Part shown: piece by piece, positions 1-10,673 of the stretch
Numbering within the stretch: position 1 is the stretch's first letter
Layout: the number at the start of each line of letters is the position of its first letter
Assembly: GCF_003012745.1 (NCBI RefSeq)
Contig: NZ_PXYK01000003.1
Location: 247,664-311,663 of the forward strand
Direction: 5' to 3'
Length of the DNA stretch: 64,000 nt
DNA from: Kumtagia ephedrae
GTDB taxonomy: Bacteria; Pseudomonadota; Alphaproteobacteria; Rhizobiales; Rhizobiaceae
Notes under the pieces: generated by a model
What the model was told of the DNA's origin: nothing
What the model saw: the letters and a program-made list of their open reading frames with translations, nothing else
Database searches by the model: none
Position numbers and translations under genes: made by a program

Positions 1-2
1 CG

Positions 3-1247
3 CCGGCTCGGCTGGCCGTGCCCGTCATACCCGTGGACGACCCACGCTTGGCGCTGGCGCGGATCGCGGCGCGTTTTTACGGCCGCCAGCCGCAGACGAT
101 GGTCGCGGTGACTGGCACCAGCGGCAAGACCTCGGTCGTTTCCTTCACGCGCCAGATCTGGGAGCAGGTCGGATTTCGCGCCGCAAGCATCGGCACGACC
201 GGCGTCATCGCGCCCGGCCGCAACGACTACGGCTCGCTGACGACGCCCGATCCGATCGCGCTGCACATGTTGCTCGCCGAGCTCGCGGCGGCCGGCGTCG
301 ACCACGCGGCGATGGAGGCCTCCAGCCACGGCCTCGTCCAGCGGCGGCTGGACGGCGTGCGGCTCGCCGCCGGCGCCTTCACCAATCTCGGCCGCGACCA
401 CATGGACTACCATCCGACCGTGGAGGATTATCTCGCGGCCAAGCTCAGGCTGTTCGACACGCTGCTGCCCAGGGGGGCGCCGGCCGTCATCTTTGCCGAC
501 GACGCCTATTCCGCCCCGACGATCGAGGCGGCGCGGGCCGCAGGCCTTGCCGTGCATACCGTCGGCCGCCACGGCGATTTCCTGACGCTGAAGCGGGTGG
601 AGCACGAGCGCTACCGCCAGCGTGCCGAGATCGAGCATGCCGGCGTGATCCACGAGATCGACCTGCCGCTCGCCGGCGATTTCCAGATCTACAACGCGCT
701 GGTCGCCGCCGGGCTCGCCATCGCCACCGGAACCGATGCTTCCAAAGCCCTGAAGGCGCTGGAGAAACTGAAGGGCGCACCGGGTCGCCTCGATCTCGTC
801 GGGACGGCGGCCAATGGCGCGCCGGTCTATGTCGACTATGCCCACAAGCCCGAAGCTCTGGAGAACGTGCTGTCCTCCGTCCGGCCGTTCACCACCGGGC
901 GGGTTATCGTGGTGTTCGGCTGCGGTGGCGACCGCGACCGCGGCAAGCGCCCGATCATGGGCGAAATCGCGACCCGGCTGGCCGACGTGACGATCGTCAC
1001 CGACGACAATCCGCGCTCCGAGGTGCCGGCCGATATCCGTGCCGCCATCCTCGCCGCCGCGCCGGGCGCCATCGAGATCGGCGATCGGCACGAGGCGATC
1101 CGTGCGGCCGTCGACATGCTCAAGGCCGGGGATACGCTGATCGTCGCCGGCAAGGGCCACGAGGAGGGCCAGACCATCGGGGCGGAAACGCTGCCGTTCT
1201 CCGACCACGAGGAGGTGCGCAAGGCTCTCCGGGAGCGCGCCGCATGA
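3..1247 (+). CDS. murE: UDP-N-acetylmuramoyl-L-alanyl-D-glutamate--2,6-diaminopimelate ligase (MurE), 5' end cut off
   Basis: This cytoplasmic ATP-dependent ligase adds the third stem-peptide residue to UDP-MurNAc-L-Ala-D-Glu. The frame is open to the left edge, and the family is about 480-490 residues, so roughly 70-80 N-terminal residues lie outside the window. The visible 415 codons carry the Mur P-loop GTSGKTS (about 100 nt in), the central-domain patch VDYAHKPE, the DNPR motif at about 1005-1016, and the C-terminal GKGHE block. DNPR is the family signature for meso-diaminopimelate rather than lysine, as expected for a Gram-negative cell. The stop overlaps the murF start by four bases (ATGA), so the two genes are translationally coupled in the dcw operon. 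Confidence 0.96.
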   Translation, partial: PARLAVPVIPVDDPRLALARIAARFYGRQPQTMVAVTGTSGKTSVVSFTRQIWEQVGFRAASIGTTGVIAPGRNDYGSLTTPDPIALHMLLAELAAAGVDHAAMEASSHGLVQRRLDGVRLAAGAFTNLGRDHMDYHPTVEDYLAAKLRLFDTLLPRGAPAVIFADDAYSAPTIEAARAAGLAVHTVGRHGDFLTLKRVEHERYRQRAEIEHAGVIHEIDLPLAGDFQIYNALVAAGLAIATGTDASKALKALEKLKGAPGRLDLVGTAANGAPVYVDYAHKPEALENVLSSVRPFTTGRVIVVFGCGGDRDRGKRPIMGEIATRLADVTIVTDDNPRSEVPADIRAAILAAAPGAIEIGDRHEAIRAAVDMLKAGDTLIVAGKGHEEGQTIGAETLPFSDHEEVRKALRERAA

Positions 1248-2677
1248 GCCTGCTGTGGACGAGCGAGGAGCTGATCGCGGCGATGGACGGTCGTCCGGTC
1301 GGCGCGATGCCCGGCGGGATCGGCGGCATCTCGATCGACAGCCGCACGCTGCGGCCGGGCGATGCGTTCTTCGCCATCAAGGGCGAGGCGATGGACGGCC
1401 ACGACTTCGCCACCGCCGCGATCAAGGCGGGGGCGGCCCTGCTCGTCGTGGCGCAAGGCAAGCTGCCGGCGCTCGGGAGGCTGACGGTGCCGATGATCGT
1501 GGTGCCGGACGTGCTCGTCGCCCTCGAAAAGGCGGGAATGGCGGCGCGGGCGCGAAGCAAGGCGAAAATCATCGCCGTCACCGGCTCGGTCGGCAAGACC
1601 ACCACCAAGGAAGCGCTGCGGCACGTGCTGTCGGCGGCAGGCAAGGTGCATGCGTCCGACAAGTCCTTCAACAATCACTGGGGCGTGCCGCTGACGCTGG
1701 CGCGCATGCCGGCCGATTGCGACTACGCCGTCTTCGAGATCGGCATGAACCATCCCGGCGAGATCCGGCCGCTGGTGAAGATGGTGCGTCCGCATGTCGC
1801 CATCGTCACCTTGATCGCCGCCGCCCATCTCGGTTTCTTCAACAGCCTCGACGAGATCGCCCGCGCCAAGGCCGAGATCTTCGAGGGGATCGAGCCGAAC
1901 GGCTACGCCCTGCTCAACCGCGACGACGGGCGCTGGAAGCTGCTGGAGCGGCTGGCGCGCGACGCCGGCGTCAAGAACGTCGTCGGCTTCGGCGAGAACG
2001 CGCGCGCCCAGGTGCGGCTGACCAAATGCGAACTCGCCGCCGACCACTCGCTGATCTCCGTCAAGATCGGCGGCAAGGAGATCGAGGCGCGGGTCGGGGC
2101 GCCAGGGCGGCACTTCGTCCAGAACGCGCTCGCGGTGCTCGGCGCGGCGCGGCTGGTCGGCGCCGACCTCAAGGCCGTTGTCGCCGCGCTGGCGGAGCTC
2201 GTTCCGGAGACCGGCCGCGGCCGGCAGCATCGGCTCGGCACGGAGAGCGGCGCCTTCACGCTGATCGACGAGAGCTACAACGCCAATCCGGCCTCCATGA
2301 AGGCGGCGATCGAGCTGCTCGAGGCGACGCCGGTTACGGCCGAAGGCCGGCGCATCGCCGTCCTCGGCGACATGCTGGAGCTCGGCAGCCACTCGGCGAA
2401 ACTGCATGCCGGGCTCGCCCGGGTGATCTCGGAGACGCACACCGACATCGTGCTGATGGCCGGGCCGCAGATGAAGAACCTTGCCGACACGCTGCCCGGC
2501 GACATTCGCAAGGAATACCGCCCGAGCGTCGACGATCTGAAGCCGATCCTGCTGGACGCGGTCCGGCCCGGCGACGTGGTCATGGTCAAATCTTCCAAGG
2601 GGATCGGCTTCTCGAAGCTGGTCGAAGCGCTCCTCAACCGGTTCCCGGCGCAAGCCGGCGGCCAGAAACCAACCTGA
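1244..2677 (+). CDS. murF: UDP-N-acetylmuramoyl-tripeptide--D-alanyl-D-alanine ligase (MurF)
   Basis: MurF attaches D-Ala-D-Ala to the UDP-MurNAc tripeptide, the last cytoplasmic step before the lipid carrier is loaded. The protein has 477 residues, the normal family length. The N-terminal domain contains the [18 protein letters not shown] block (about 30-47), the ATP loop [10 protein letters not shown] is at about 114-123, and the C-terminal domain has ESYNANPAS at about 344-352, the Mur-family motif that packs near the substrate. The ATG overlaps the murE stop by four bases. The mraY ATG follows 20 bases downstream. Together these place it in a single transcription unit with murE and mraY. 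Confidence 0.97.
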   Translation: MSLLWTSEELIAAMDGRPVGAMPGGIGGISIDSRTLRPGDAFFAIKGEAMDGHDFATAAIKAGAALLVVAQGKLPALGRLTVPMIVVPDVLVALEKAGMAARARSKAKIIAVTGSVGKTTTKEALRHVLSAAGKVHASDKSFNNHWGVPLTLARMPADCDYAVFEIGMNHPGEIRPLVKMVRPHVAIVTLIAAAHLGFFNSLDEIARAKAEIFEGIEPNGYALLNRDDGRWKLLERLARDAGVKNVVGFGENARAQVRLTKCELAADHSLISVKIGGKEIEARVGAPGRHFVQNALAVLGAARLVGADLKAVVAALAELVPETGRGRQHRLGTESGAFTLIDESYNANPASMKAAIELLEATPVTAEGRRIAVLGDMLELGSHSAKLHAGLARVISETHTDIVLMAGPQMKNLADTLPGDIRKEYRPSVDDLKPILLDAVRPGDVVMVKSSKGIGFSKLVEALLNRFPAQAGGQKPT

Positions 2678-2697
2678 CCGCGGGCTCCGGGGGACGC

Positions 2698-3780
2698 ATG
2701 CTCACGCTTCTCGTCAGTTTTTCCGACCATGTCTCGGTCTTCAACATCTTCCGCTACATCACCTTCCGGACTGGCGGTGCGCTGATCACGGCGGCGCTGC
2801 TGGTCTTCATCTTCGGGCCGCGCATCATCGACTCGCTGCGGATACGCCAGGGCAAGGGCCAGCCGATCCGCGCCGACGGGCCGCAGACGCATTTCAAGAA
2901 GGCCGGCACGCCCACCATGGGCGGCCTGATGATCATCTCCGGCATCGTCGGCTCGACCCTGCTGTGGGCCAACGTTACCAGCGTCTATGTCTGGGTGGTG
3001 CTGCTGGTGACGCTCGGCTTCGGCGCGATCGGCTTCTACGACGACTACCTCAAAGTGACGAAGCAGTCGCATCTCGGTCTCTCCGGCCGGGCGCGGCTCG
3101 GCATCGAGTTCGTCATCGCCGCGATTGCCGCCTGGGTGATCATGCAGAACGGCCAGGCGCCGTTCTCCTCCTCGCTCACCTTTCCGTTCATCAAGGATTT
3201 TCTGCTCAACCTCGGCTGGTTCTTCATTCCGTTCGCCTGCCTGGTCGTGGTGGGCGCAGGCAATGCGGTGAACCTCACCGACGGCCTGGACGGGCTCGCC
3301 ATCGTGCCGATCATGATCGCGGCCGCCTCGTTCGGCGTCATCGCTTACCTGTCGGGCAACGCCGTGTTCGCCGACTACCTGCAGATCCACTTCGTGCCCG
3401 GCACCGGCGAGCTCGCCGTCATCCTCGGCGCGGTCATTGGGGCCGGGCTCGGTTTTCTCTGGTTCAATGCCCCGCCGGCGGCGATCTTCATGGGCGACAC
3501 CGGCTCGCTGGCGCTGGGCGGCCTGATCGGCACGATCGCCGTGGCCACCAAGCACGAGATCGTGCTTGCCATCATCGGCGGGCTGTTCGTCATGGAAGCG
3601 CTGTCGGTCATCATCCAGGTCGGCTTCTTCAAGATGACCGGCAAGCGGGTGTTCCTGATGGCGCCGATCCACCACCATTTCGAAAAGCTCGGCTGGACGG
3701 AAAGCCAGGTCGTGATCCGCTTCTGGATCATCGCCGTGATCCTGGCGCTGGTCGGCCTTTCCAGCCTCAAGCTGCGGTAG
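2698..3780 (+). CDS. mraY: Phospho-N-acetylmuramoyl-pentapeptide-transferase (MraY)
   Basis: This integral membrane enzyme transfers phospho-MurNAc-pentapeptide from UDP to undecaprenyl phosphate, giving lipid I. It has 360 residues, the standard length, with about ten hydrophobic segments. Diagnostic motifs are [10 protein letters not shown] with the paired aspartates at about 115-116, [10 protein letters not shown] with the third catalytic aspartate, [10 protein letters not shown], and the HHHFEKLGW cluster near the C terminus. The reading frame continues upstream through murF. The ATG at 2698 was chosen because it gives the family length and the usual N terminus ([10 protein letters not shown]). 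murD follows after six bases. Confidence 0.97.
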   Translation: MLTLLVSFSDHVSVFNIFRYITFRTGGALITAALLVFIFGPRIIDSLRIRQGKGQPIRADGPQTHFKKAGTPTMGGLMIISGIVGSTLLWANVTSVYVWVVLLVTLGFGAIGFYDDYLKVTKQSHLGLSGRARLGIEFVIAAIAAWVIMQNGQAPFSSSLTFPFIKDFLLNLGWFFIPFACLVVVGAGNAVNLTDGLDGLAIVPIMIAAASFGVIAYLSGNAVFADYLQIHFVPGTGELAVILGAVIGAGLGFLWFNAPPAAIFMGDTGSLALGGLIGTIAVATKHEIVLAIIGGLFVMEALSVIIQVGFFKMTGKRVFLMAPIHHHFEKLGWTESQVVIRFWIIAVILALVGLSSLKLR

Positions 3781-3786
3781 CCCAGG

Positions 3787-5187
3787 ATGATTCCAGCCCG
3801 CTCCTTTGCCGGAAAGAAGGTCGCGCTGTTCGGGCTCGGCGGCTCGGGCATCGCCACCGGCCGCGCCCTGGTCGAGGGCGGGGCGGAGGTGCTCGCCTGG
3901 GACGACAATCCGGAGAGCGTGGCGCGCGCCGAGGTCGAGGCCATCGCGGTCGGCGACCTGCGCGCCGCCGACTGGAGCGGTTTTTCCAGCTTCGTGCTGT
4001 CGCCGGGCGTGCCGCTGACCCATCCCAAGCCGCACTGGACGGTCGAGCTGGCGCGCGGCGCCGGCGTCGAGGTCATCGGCGATGTCGAACTGTTCGCCCG
4101 CGAGCGCATTGCCCAGGCACCTGCTGCGCCTTTCGTCGCCATCACCGGGACCAACGGCAAGTCGACCACCACCGCGCTCACCGCGCATATCCTGAGGTCG
4201 GCCGGCCGCGACACCCAGATGGGCGGCAATATCGGCCGCGCCGTGATGACGCTCGATCCGCTCGCCGCCGACCGCTTCTACGTGGTCGAGTGCTCGTCCT
4301 ACCAGATCGACCTTGCCCCCTCGATCAACCCAACGGCCGGCGTCCTGCTTAACCTGACGCCCGACCATCTCGACCGCCACGGCACCATGCAGCACTACGC
4401 GGCGATCAAGGAGCGGCTGGTCTCGGGCAGCGACACCGCCATCATCGGCGTCGACGACATCTACTGCACCCAGATCGCGGACCGGCTGGAAAAGGCCGGC
4501 AGGCAGGTGGTGCGCATCTCCAAGCGGCTGCCGCTGCCCGACGGCTACTTTGCCGACGGCACCAGCCTGATGGAAGCGATCGACGGCCGCTACAGCCGCA
4601 TCGCCTTCCTCGAGGGCATCGGCTCGCTGCGCGGCCAGCACAATGCGCAGAATGCGCTCGCCGCGGTCGCGGCCTGTCTGAAGGTCGGGCTCGATCTTGG
4701 CGAGATTCAGTCCGGGCTGGAGAGCTTTCCGGGCCTTGCCCACCGCATGGAGCAGGTGGGCCGCAAGGGCAACGTGCTTTTCGTCAACGATTCCAAGGCG
4801 ACCAATGCCGATGCTTCGGCGCCGGCACTCTCCAGCTTCCCGCGCATCTACTGGATCGCCGGCGGCCTGCCGAAGGAGGGCGGCATCGAGCCGCTGCGAT
4901 CCTATTTCGGCCGCATCGCCAAGGCCTATCTGATCGGCGAGGCCGCTCCCGCCTTTTCCGCGACGCTCGGCGAAGCGGTGCCTTACGAGATCTCCGGAAC
5001 GCTGGCCGCGGCCGTCGAGCACGCGGCGCGCGACGCGGCGGAGGACGCGGCCGGCGAAGCCGTCGTCCTGCTTTCGCCGGCCTGCGCCAGCTTCGACCAG
5101 TTCCGCAACTTCGAGGTGCGCGGCGATGCCTTCCGGGCCGCCGTGCACGCCATTCCCGACATTGTGCCCATCGGAGGGACATGCTGA
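3787..5187 (+). CDS. murD: UDP-N-acetylmuramoyl-L-alanine--D-glutamate ligase (MurD)
   Basis: MurD adds D-glutamate to UDP-MurNAc-L-Ala in the cytoplasm. It has 466 residues, a usual length for the family. The N-terminal Rossmann-like domain starts with [14 protein letters not shown] (about 12-25), and the ATP loop GTNGKSTT lies at about 121-128. The middle domain has ECSSYQID and [13 protein letters not shown], and the third domain carries [12 protein letters not shown], the lysine- and asparagine-rich motif expected near the active site. The gene ends inside the start of ftsW (seven-base overlap), consistent with coupled translation in the dcw cluster. Confidence 0.97.
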   Translation: MIPARSFAGKKVALFGLGGSGIATGRALVEGGAEVLAWDDNPESVARAEVEAIAVGDLRAADWSGFSSFVLSPGVPLTHPKPHWTVELARGAGVEVIGDVELFARERIAQAPAAPFVAITGTNGKSTTTALTAHILRSAGRDTQMGGNIGRAVMTLDPLAADRFYVVECSSYQIDLAPSINPTAGVLLNLTPDHLDRHGTMQHYAAIKERLVSGSDTAIIGVDDIYCTQIADRLEKAGRQVVRISKRLPLPDGYFADGTSLMEAIDGRYSRIAFLEGIGSLRGQHNAQNALAAVAACLKVGLDLGEIQSGLESFPGLAHRMEQVGRKGNVLFVNDSKATNADASAPALSSFPRIYWIAGGLPKEGGIEPLRSYFGRIAKAYLIGEAAPAFSATLGEAVPYEISGTLAAAVEHAARDAAEDAAGEAVVLLSPACASFDQFRNFEVRGDAFRAAVHAIPDIVPIGGTC

Positions 5188-6344
5188 TGCAGAGCAGCCG
5201 TCTGGACCGCAGCCCGGTCGCCGTCTGGTGGCGGACGATCGACCGCTGGTTCCTCGCCGCATTCCTGTCGCTGATGGGCCTGGGCATCCTGCTGTCCTTC
5301 GCGGCCAGCCCGGCGGTGGCCGAGCGCATCGGCCTCGACAGCTTCCATTTCGCCACCCGGCAGATCGTCTACATGATCCCGGCGCTGGCGGCGATGCTCG
5401 CCGTGTCCTTCCTCACGCCGCGGGAGGTCCGGCGGCTCGCCGTCGTCATGCTCGGTGGCGCGCTGCTGCTCATGGTCGCGGTGCTCTACATCGGCGTCGA
5501 GGTGAAGGGCGCACACCGTTGGGTATCGCTCTTCGGCGTGTCCGTTCAGCCGTCCGAGTTCATGAAGCCGGCCTTCGTCATCATCTGTGCCTGGCTGTTC
5601 GCGGAGAAGGCGCGCAACCCGCACATTCCCGGCAACCTGCTGGCGCTGCTGTTGCTCTGCCTCGTGGTGGCGCTGCTGGTGCTGCAGCCCGACCTCGGCC
5701 AGACGATCCTGACGATCAGCACCTGGGGCGTGATGTTCTTCATGGCCGGCATGCCATGGTTCTGGATCATCGGCATCGGCTCCCTGGCGGTCGTGGGCGT
5801 GTTCGGCGCCTATGTGACCTTCGACCATTTCGCCGGCCGCATCGACCGCTTCCTGACCGGCGAGGGCGACAGGTATCAGGTGGATATGGCGCTCGACGCG
5901 TTGCTCAACGGCAGATGGTTCGGCGTCGGTCCGGGCGAGGGCGTCTACAAGAAGATGATCCCGGACAGCCATGCCGATTTCGTGTTCGCGGTGGCCGGCG
6001 AGGAATACGGATTGATCATGTGTTTCCTAATCATGGCGCTGTTCGCCTTCGTGGTGCTTCGGGGCTTGAAAACGGCGCTGAGGGAGCAGGACGATTTTAC
6101 CCGCTATGCCGTGTCCGGCCTGGTCGCCGTGTTCGGCTTCCAGTCGATCATCAACATGGGCGTGAACCTGCAGATGATGCCGGCCAAGGGCATGACGCTG
6201 CCCTTCATCTCCTATGGCGGCTCGTCGCTGATCGCAGTCGCCGTGTCGATGGGCATGGTGCTGGCGCTGACGCGCAAGAAGCCTGAAGGGCGCAAGCGAC
6301 CCGGGATCGCCATGATGGCGCGGCACGCTCTGCCCGCCGAATAG
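5181..6344 (+). CDS. ftsW: Lipid II-polymerising SEDS glycosyltransferase FtsW
   Basis: FtsW is a polytopic SEDS-family protein that polymerises lipid II at the septum together with FtsI. It has 387 residues, with about ten membrane segments beginning near residue 25. Family motifs include [20 protein letters not shown] (about 110-130), [11 protein letters not shown], the extracellular [16 protein letters not shown] loop, [10 protein letters not shown], and the late signature [20 protein letters not shown] with SYGGSS. There are two possible ATGs, at 5181 and 5187. The first overlaps murD by seven bases. Its position between murD and murG identifies it as FtsW rather than RodA. Confidence 0.95.
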   Translation: MLMQSSRLDRSPVAVWWRTIDRWFLAAFLSLMGLGILLSFAASPAVAERIGLDSFHFATRQIVYMIPALAAMLAVSFLTPREVRRLAVVMLGGALLLMVAVLYIGVEVKGAHRWVSLFGVSVQPSEFMKPAFVIICAWLFAEKARNPHIPGNLLALLLLCLVVALLVLQPDLGQTILTISTWGVMFFMAGMPWFWIIGIGSLAVVGVFGAYVTFDHFAGRIDRFLTGEGDRYQVDMALDALLNGRWFGVGPGEGVYKKMIPDSHADFVFAVAGEEYGLIMCFLIMALFAFVVLRGLKTALREQDDFTRYAVSGLVAVFGFQSIINMGVNLQMMPAKGMTLPFISYGGSSLIAVAVSMGMVLALTRKKPEGRKRPGIAMMARHALPAE

Positions 6345-6345
6345 C

Positions 6346-7473
6346 ATGGCGAAGGGGACGATCCTGCTGGCTGCCGGGGGAACGGGTGGCCATCTCTTTC
6401 CTGCCGAGGCGCTGGCCCACGAACTGGCGGCGCGCGGCTGGTCGGTGCATCTGGCGACCGACGGCCGCGCCGAGCGTTATGCCGGCAGCTTTCCGGCCGA
6501 AGCCGTCCATCCGATCGCCTCGGCGACCATCGGAGCCCGCAACCCGGTGGCGCTGCTTCGCGCCTTCTGGACGATCTGGCGAGGCGTGCGCCAGGCCTCC
6601 GCGGTGATCGGCAGGATCAAGCCTGCCGTCGTCATCGGCTTCGGCGGCTATCCGACCGTGCCGCCGCTCTATGCCGCGACCCGCCGCAAGGTGCCGACGC
6701 TGATCCACGAGCAGAACGCGGTGATGGGGCGCGCCAACAAGGCGCTGGCAGGCCGCGTCGACGCGATCGCCGGCGGTTTCCTCGAAAAAGGCGACAGCGG
6801 CGTCGCGGCGAAGATCGTTGCCACCGGCAATCCCGTCCGCCCGGCCGTGCTGGAGGCGGCAAGGCAGCCGTATGATGCTCCGCAAGTCGGAGGACCGTTC
6901 CGGCTGCTGGTGTTCGGCGGCAGCCAGGGCGCGCAGTTCTTCTCGGAGGCGGTCCCCGCGGCGATCGCGAAACTCTCCGAGGGTCAATGCAGGCGGCTGA
7001 GCGTCGTGCAGCAGGCCCGCAAGGAGGACGCCGAGCAGGTCAGGCAGGCTTATGCGGATCTGGGCGTTCCGGCCGAAATCTCGCCCTTCTTCACCGACAT
7101 GGCGGCGCGCATCGCCGCCGCCCATCTCGTCATGTCGCGTTCCGGCGCCTCGACGGTCTCGGAGATCGCCGTTATCGGCCGGCCGGCGCTGCTGGTGCCC
7201 TTTCCGCATGCGCTCGACCACGACCAGGCGGCCAATGCAGCGGCGTTGGCTGCGGTGGGTGGGGCGGAAGTGCACCCCCAGGCGACGTTGTCGGCGGAGC
7301 GCATCGCCGAGCTGATCGGCGGGCTGATGGACGACCCGGCGCGGCTCTCCGCTATGGCATCTGCCGCGAAGTCAGCCGGCAAACCGGATGCGGCGCGGTT
7401 GCTCGCCGACCTCACAGAGGCTATTGCCGAAGGGAGGACGACAAGCGAATTCGGACAGGGAGCGCGCTCATGA
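6346..7473 (+). CDS. murG: UDP-N-acetylglucosamine--MurNAc-(pentapeptide) pyrophosphoryl-undecaprenol GlcNAc transferase (MurG)
   Basis: MurG is a peripheral inner-membrane glycosyltransferase (GT28) that converts lipid I to lipid II. It has 375 residues. The N-terminal [10 protein letters not shown] loop is at about 11-20, followed by [10 protein letters not shown] and [12 protein letters not shown], all acceptor-site motifs. In the C-terminal donor domain, FGGSQGAQ and [11 protein letters not shown], then [14 protein letters not shown], match the UDP-GlcNAc binding region. The gene begins one base after the ftsW stop, and its own stop overlaps murC by four bases. Confidence 0.97.
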   Translation: MAKGTILLAAGGTGGHLFPAEALAHELAARGWSVHLATDGRAERYAGSFPAEAVHPIASATIGARNPVALLRAFWTIWRGVRQASAVIGRIKPAVVIGFGGYPTVPPLYAATRRKVPTLIHEQNAVMGRANKALAGRVDAIAGGFLEKGDSGVAAKIVATGNPVRPAVLEAARQPYDAPQVGGPFRLLVFGGSQGAQFFSEAVPAAIAKLSEGQCRRLSVVQQARKEDAEQVRQAYADLGVPAEISPFFTDMAARIAAAHLVMSRSGASTVSEIAVIGRPALLVPFPHALDHDQAANAAALAAVGGAEVHPQATLSAERIAELIGGLMDDPARLSAMASAAKSAGKPDAARLLADLTEAIAEGRTTSEFGQGARS

Positions 7474-8876
7474 AGATGCCGCAGAGCATCGGACCGGTGC
7501 ATTTCATCGGCATTGGCGGCATCGGCATGAGCGGCATCGCCGAAGTGCTGCGCAATCTCGGCTACCGCGTGCAGGGCTCCGACCAGGCCGACGGCGCCAA
7601 TGTGCAGCGGCTGCGCGACAACGGCATCGAGTGCTTCGTCGGCCACCGCGCCGAGAATCTTGGCGATGCCGAGGTGGTCGTCGTGTCGACGGCGATCAAG
7701 AAGTCCAATCCCGAGTTGATGGCGGCGCGCGAAAAACTGCTGCCGATCGTGCGGCGCGCCGAGATGCTGGCCGAGCTGATGCGCTTCCGTCAGGCCGTCG
7801 CCATCGGCGGCACGCATGGCAAGACGACCACCACCTCCATGGTGGCGGCGCTGCTCGATGCCGGCGGGCTCGACCCGACGGTCATCAACGGCGGCATCAT
7901 CAACGCCTACGGCACCAATGCCCGCATGGGCGCCGGCGACTGGATGGTGGTGGAGGCCGACGAGAGCGACGGCACCTTCCTGAAGCTGCCCGCCGACATT
8001 GCCGTCGTCACCAACATCGATCCCGAGCACCTCGACCACTATGGCAGCTTCGACAAGGTGCGCGAGGCGTTCCGGCAGTTCGTCGAGAACGTGCCGTTCT
8101 ACGGCTTCGGCGTCATGTGCACCGACCATCCGGAAGTGCAGACGCTGGTCGGCCGCATCGAGGACCGCAGGGTCATCACCTACGGCGAGAACGCGCAGGC
8201 AGACGTGCGCTTCAGCCGGCACCGCATGACCAATGGCTCGTCGCTGTTCGACGTGATCATCCGCAACCGCAAGACGGGCGCGGATACGGCGATCCCGGAT
8301 TTGCTCCTGCCGATGCCCGGCCGCCACAACGTGTCGAACGCCACTGCCGCGATTGCCGTCGCATACGAACTCGGCCTCTCCGCCGATGCCATCCGCAAGG
8401 GCCTGTCGACCTTCGGCGGCGTCAAGCGCCGTTTCACGCCGACCGGCACGTGGAACGGGGTGCGCATCTTCGACGACTACGGCCATCACCCGGTCGAGAT
8501 CAAGGCGGTGCTGCGGGCGGCGCGCGAGGCGACCGAAGGCAGGGTGATCGCCATCACCCAGCCGCACCGCTTCACGCGGCTGCGCGATCTGTTCGACGAT
8601 TTTTCCGCCTGCTTCAACGATGCCGACACCATCCTCGTGGCGCCTGTCTATGCGGCGGGCGAGGACCCGATCGAAGGCGTCAATTCGGAAACCCTGGCGC
8701 AGCGCATCCGCGCCGGCGGCCATCGCGACGCCCGCTACATCGAGGGGCCGGCGGCGGTGGCGCCCGTGGTGCGCGAACTCGCCAGGCCGGGCGACTTCGT
8801 CGTCTTCCTCGGCGCCGGCAACATCACGCAATGGGCCTACGCCCTGCCCGGGGAACTGGGCGGCGAGGCGGCATGA
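7470..8876 (+). CDS. murC: UDP-N-acetylmuramate--L-alanine ligase (MurC)
   Basis: MurC is the first amino-acid-adding enzyme of the pathway, joining L-alanine to UDP-MurNAc. It has 468 residues, the expected length. The N-terminal UDP-binding loop [14 protein letters not shown] starts at about residue 14, the ATP loop [12 protein letters not shown] is at about 113-124, and the substrate motifs [10 protein letters not shown] and [13 protein letters not shown] follow. [12 protein letters not shown] marks the third domain. An open frame extends upstream of 7470 through murG. The ATG at 7470 was taken because it forms the ATGA overlap with murG and gives the family N terminus. Confidence 0.97.
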   Translation: MKMPQSIGPVHFIGIGGIGMSGIAEVLRNLGYRVQGSDQADGANVQRLRDNGIECFVGHRAENLGDAEVVVVSTAIKKSNPELMAAREKLLPIVRRAEMLAELMRFRQAVAIGGTHGKTTTTSMVAALLDAGGLDPTVINGGIINAYGTNARMGAGDWMVVEADESDGTFLKLPADIAVVTNIDPEHLDHYGSFDKVREAFRQFVENVPFYGFGVMCTDHPEVQTLVGRIEDRRVITYGENAQADVRFSRHRMTNGSSLFDVIIRNRKTGADTAIPDLLLPMPGRHNVSNATAAIAVAYELGLSADAIRKGLSTFGGVKRRFTPTGTWNGVRIFDDYGHHPVEIKAVLRAAREATEGRVIAITQPHRFTRLRDLFDDFSACFNDADTILVAPVYAAGEDPIEGVNSETLAQRIRAGGHRDARYIEGPAAVAPVVRELARPGDFVVFLGAGNITQWAYALPGELGGEAA

Positions 8877-9838
8877 CGCGCGGCCAGGATCTTCTTGCCG
8901 GCCTCGGCGACAGGCTTGCCGGCCTGCGTGGCCGTATTACCGCCGATGCGGAGATGGACAAGATCACCTGGTTCCGCGCCGGCGGCACCGCCGATGCGCT
9001 GTTCCAGCCGGCCGACGAGAAGGACCTTGCCACCTTCCTGAAGGCCGTGCCCGAGGAAATCCCGATCACCGTCGTCGGCATCGGCTCCAATCTGCTGGTG
9101 CGCGAAGGCGGCATCCCCGGCTTCGTGGTGCGGCTGTCGGCCAAGGGTTTCGGCGAGGCGGAACTGGCTGCGCCGACGCGCATCCGCGCCGGGGCGGCCA
9201 CTCCGGACAAGCGCGTCGCGGCGCTGGCGCTTGAGGCGGGCATCGGCGGCTTTCATTTCTATCACGGCATTCCCGGCGCCATCGGCGGAGCGCTGCGCAT
9301 GAATGCCGGTGCCAACGGCGTCGAGACGCGCGAGCGCGTCGTCGAGGTGCGGGCACTCGACCGCAAGGGCAAGGTCCACAAGCTGTCCAATGCCGATATG
9401 GGCTATGCCTATCGATATTCCTCGGCGCCTGCCGAGCTGATCTTCACATCGGCGTTGTTCGAGGGTTTTGCCGAGGAGCGCGACGCCATCAAGGCGGCGA
9501 TGGACGCGGTGCAGCATCACCGCGAGACGGTGCAGCCGATACGCGAGAAGACCGGGGGATCGACCTTCAAGAATCCCGAAGGAACCTCGGCGTGGAAGGA
9601 GATCGACAAGGCCGGCTGCCGCGGCTTGATGATCGGTGGGGCGCAGATGTCGCCGATGCATTGCAACTTCATGATCAACACCGGCAACGCCACCGGCTAC
9701 GACCTCGAATTTTTGGGCGAAACGGTACGGGCGCGGGTTCTCGAAACGTCCGGAATACGGCTGCATTGGGAGATCAAGCGCATCGGCCGCTTCAAGCCCG
9801 GGCATGAGGTGCAGGAGTTTTTGGGGCAGTTGTTGTAG
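8873..9838 (+). CDS. murB: UDP-N-acetylenolpyruvoylglucosamine reductase (MurB)
   Basis: MurB is an FAD-dependent reductase that completes UDP-MurNAc synthesis with NADPH. It has 321 residues and is of the type lacking the long tyrosine loop of E. coli MurB. Visible motifs are [13 protein letters not shown] near residue 25, the FAD-binding [33 protein letters not shown], the active-site YRYSS, the catalytic-serine block [10 protein letters not shown], and a C-terminal LHWEIKRIG with the acidic catalytic residue. It overlaps murC by four bases. After it the tight packing of the cluster breaks and a Nudix gene intervenes before ddl. Confidence 0.96.
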   Translation: MTRGQDLLAGLGDRLAGLRGRITADAEMDKITWFRAGGTADALFQPADEKDLATFLKAVPEEIPITVVGIGSNLLVREGGIPGFVVRLSAKGFGEAELAAPTRIRAGAATPDKRVAALALEAGIGGFHFYHGIPGAIGGALRMNAGANGVETRERVVEVRALDRKGKVHKLSNADMGYAYRYSSAPAELIFTSALFEGFAEERDAIKAAMDAVQHHRETVQPIREKTGGSTFKNPEGTSAWKEIDKAGCRGLMIGGAQMSPMHCNFMINTGNATGYDLEFLGETVRARVLETSGIRLHWEIKRIGRFKPGHEVQEFLGQLL

Positions 9839-9930
9839 GCCGCCGGGACGTTTCCCGGTTACATAGTCGCTGGCTCCCGGGGGCCTTTGAACTCTCCTTT
9901 CCCGCCATGCGCGAGCGGAAGGAATGCCAA

Positions 9931-10383
9931 ATGGCGAAGCTGAGCGCAGGCGTTCTCGTTTACCGGCGGACCGCTGGTGCGGTGGAGGTGCTGCTGGTGC
10001 ATCCCGGCGGCCCTTTCTGGCGCCTGAAGGATCTGGGTGCCTGGTCGATCCCAAAGGGCGAGTATGTCGAGAGCGAGGACCCGGAAGCCGTGGCGCGCCG
10101 GGAATTCACCGAGGAGACGGGATGGACGCTCGACGGCGATCTTGCCCCGCTCGGAACGGTCCGCCAGGGCGGTGGCAAAGTGGTGACCGCCTTCGCAGCG
10201 GAGGGCGACTTCGATGTAAATACCCTTCAGAGCAATGCGTTCGAACTGGAATGGCCACCACGCAGCGGCCGGATTCAGTCCTTTCCCGAAGTCGATCGCG
10301 CGGCCTGGTTCCGACCTCAAGAGGCGACCGAAAAGATGATCGTCGGGCAGAGGCCGCTTCTGCGGCGCCTGCCGCGGTCGTGA
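9931..10383 (+). CDS. Nudix hydrolase
   Basis: This is a 150-residue Nudix-fold hydrolase that would cleave a nucleoside diphosphate linked to another moiety. The substrate cannot be read from the sequence. A complete Nudix box (G-x5-E-x7-REUxEExGU) is present: it begins GEYVES and ends REFTEETGW at about residues 43-65, preceded by the AWSIPKGE strand. The ATG at 9931 was preferred over 9907 because GGAAGGA lies just upstream and the next residues (AKLSAGVLVYRR) form the expected first strand. It sits inside the dcw cluster between murB and ddl, an unusual place. Its function there is unknown and it may simply be co-transcribed. Confidence 0.88.
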   Translation: MAKLSAGVLVYRRTAGAVEVLLVHPGGPFWRLKDLGAWSIPKGEYVESEDPEAVARREFTEETGWTLDGDLAPLGTVRQGGGKVVTAFAAEGDFDVNTLQSNAFELEWPPRSGRIQSFPEVDRAAWFRPQEATEKMIVGQRPLLRRLPRS

Positions 10384-10673
10384 GCGAATGCAGCGTGGGT
10401 GGCGTCCGCCGCAGCATCGCGATCAGGTACCAGCCGCAACCTGCGGTGAGTCCAAAATGCCATAGTCGGCCGGCGAATTTCTGTCAGGAAGTCACGAATT
10501 TCGATTTCCCGGAAATCAATGCTTGCCACGGAATCCATGGTCTGATTCTTTGGCTTGAAAGCGTTTCCTGATTTGAGTCGTGTGGTGCGTAGCTGGCGAG
10601 GAGGCTCGCCGGAACGGCCGGGACTCTGTCCGGACGCGATGGTGGTGCGTAGCGCTCGAGGGGATTGCGGAGT
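10384..10673. other. Intergenic region upstream of ddl
   Basis: No gene is supported in these 290 bases, the only sizeable gap inside the dcw cluster. It holds a near-palindrome GATTTCC-C-GGAAATC at 10503-10517 and a 12-base direct repeat GTGGTGCGTAGC at 10582-10593 and 10642-10653, exactly 60 bases apart. An A+T-richer stretch covers about 10470-10575. A promoter for ddl-ftsQAZ is the simplest reading, but no clear -35/-10 pair was found. Confidence 0.5.

Noticed and set aside
836..2653. Very long antisense open frames across murE-murF-mraY-murD (for example 836-2653 and 2275-5262 on the minus strand)
   Set aside because: Their translations are Arg/Asp/Gly/His-rich without domains and mirror the G+C bias of the real genes on the plus strand.
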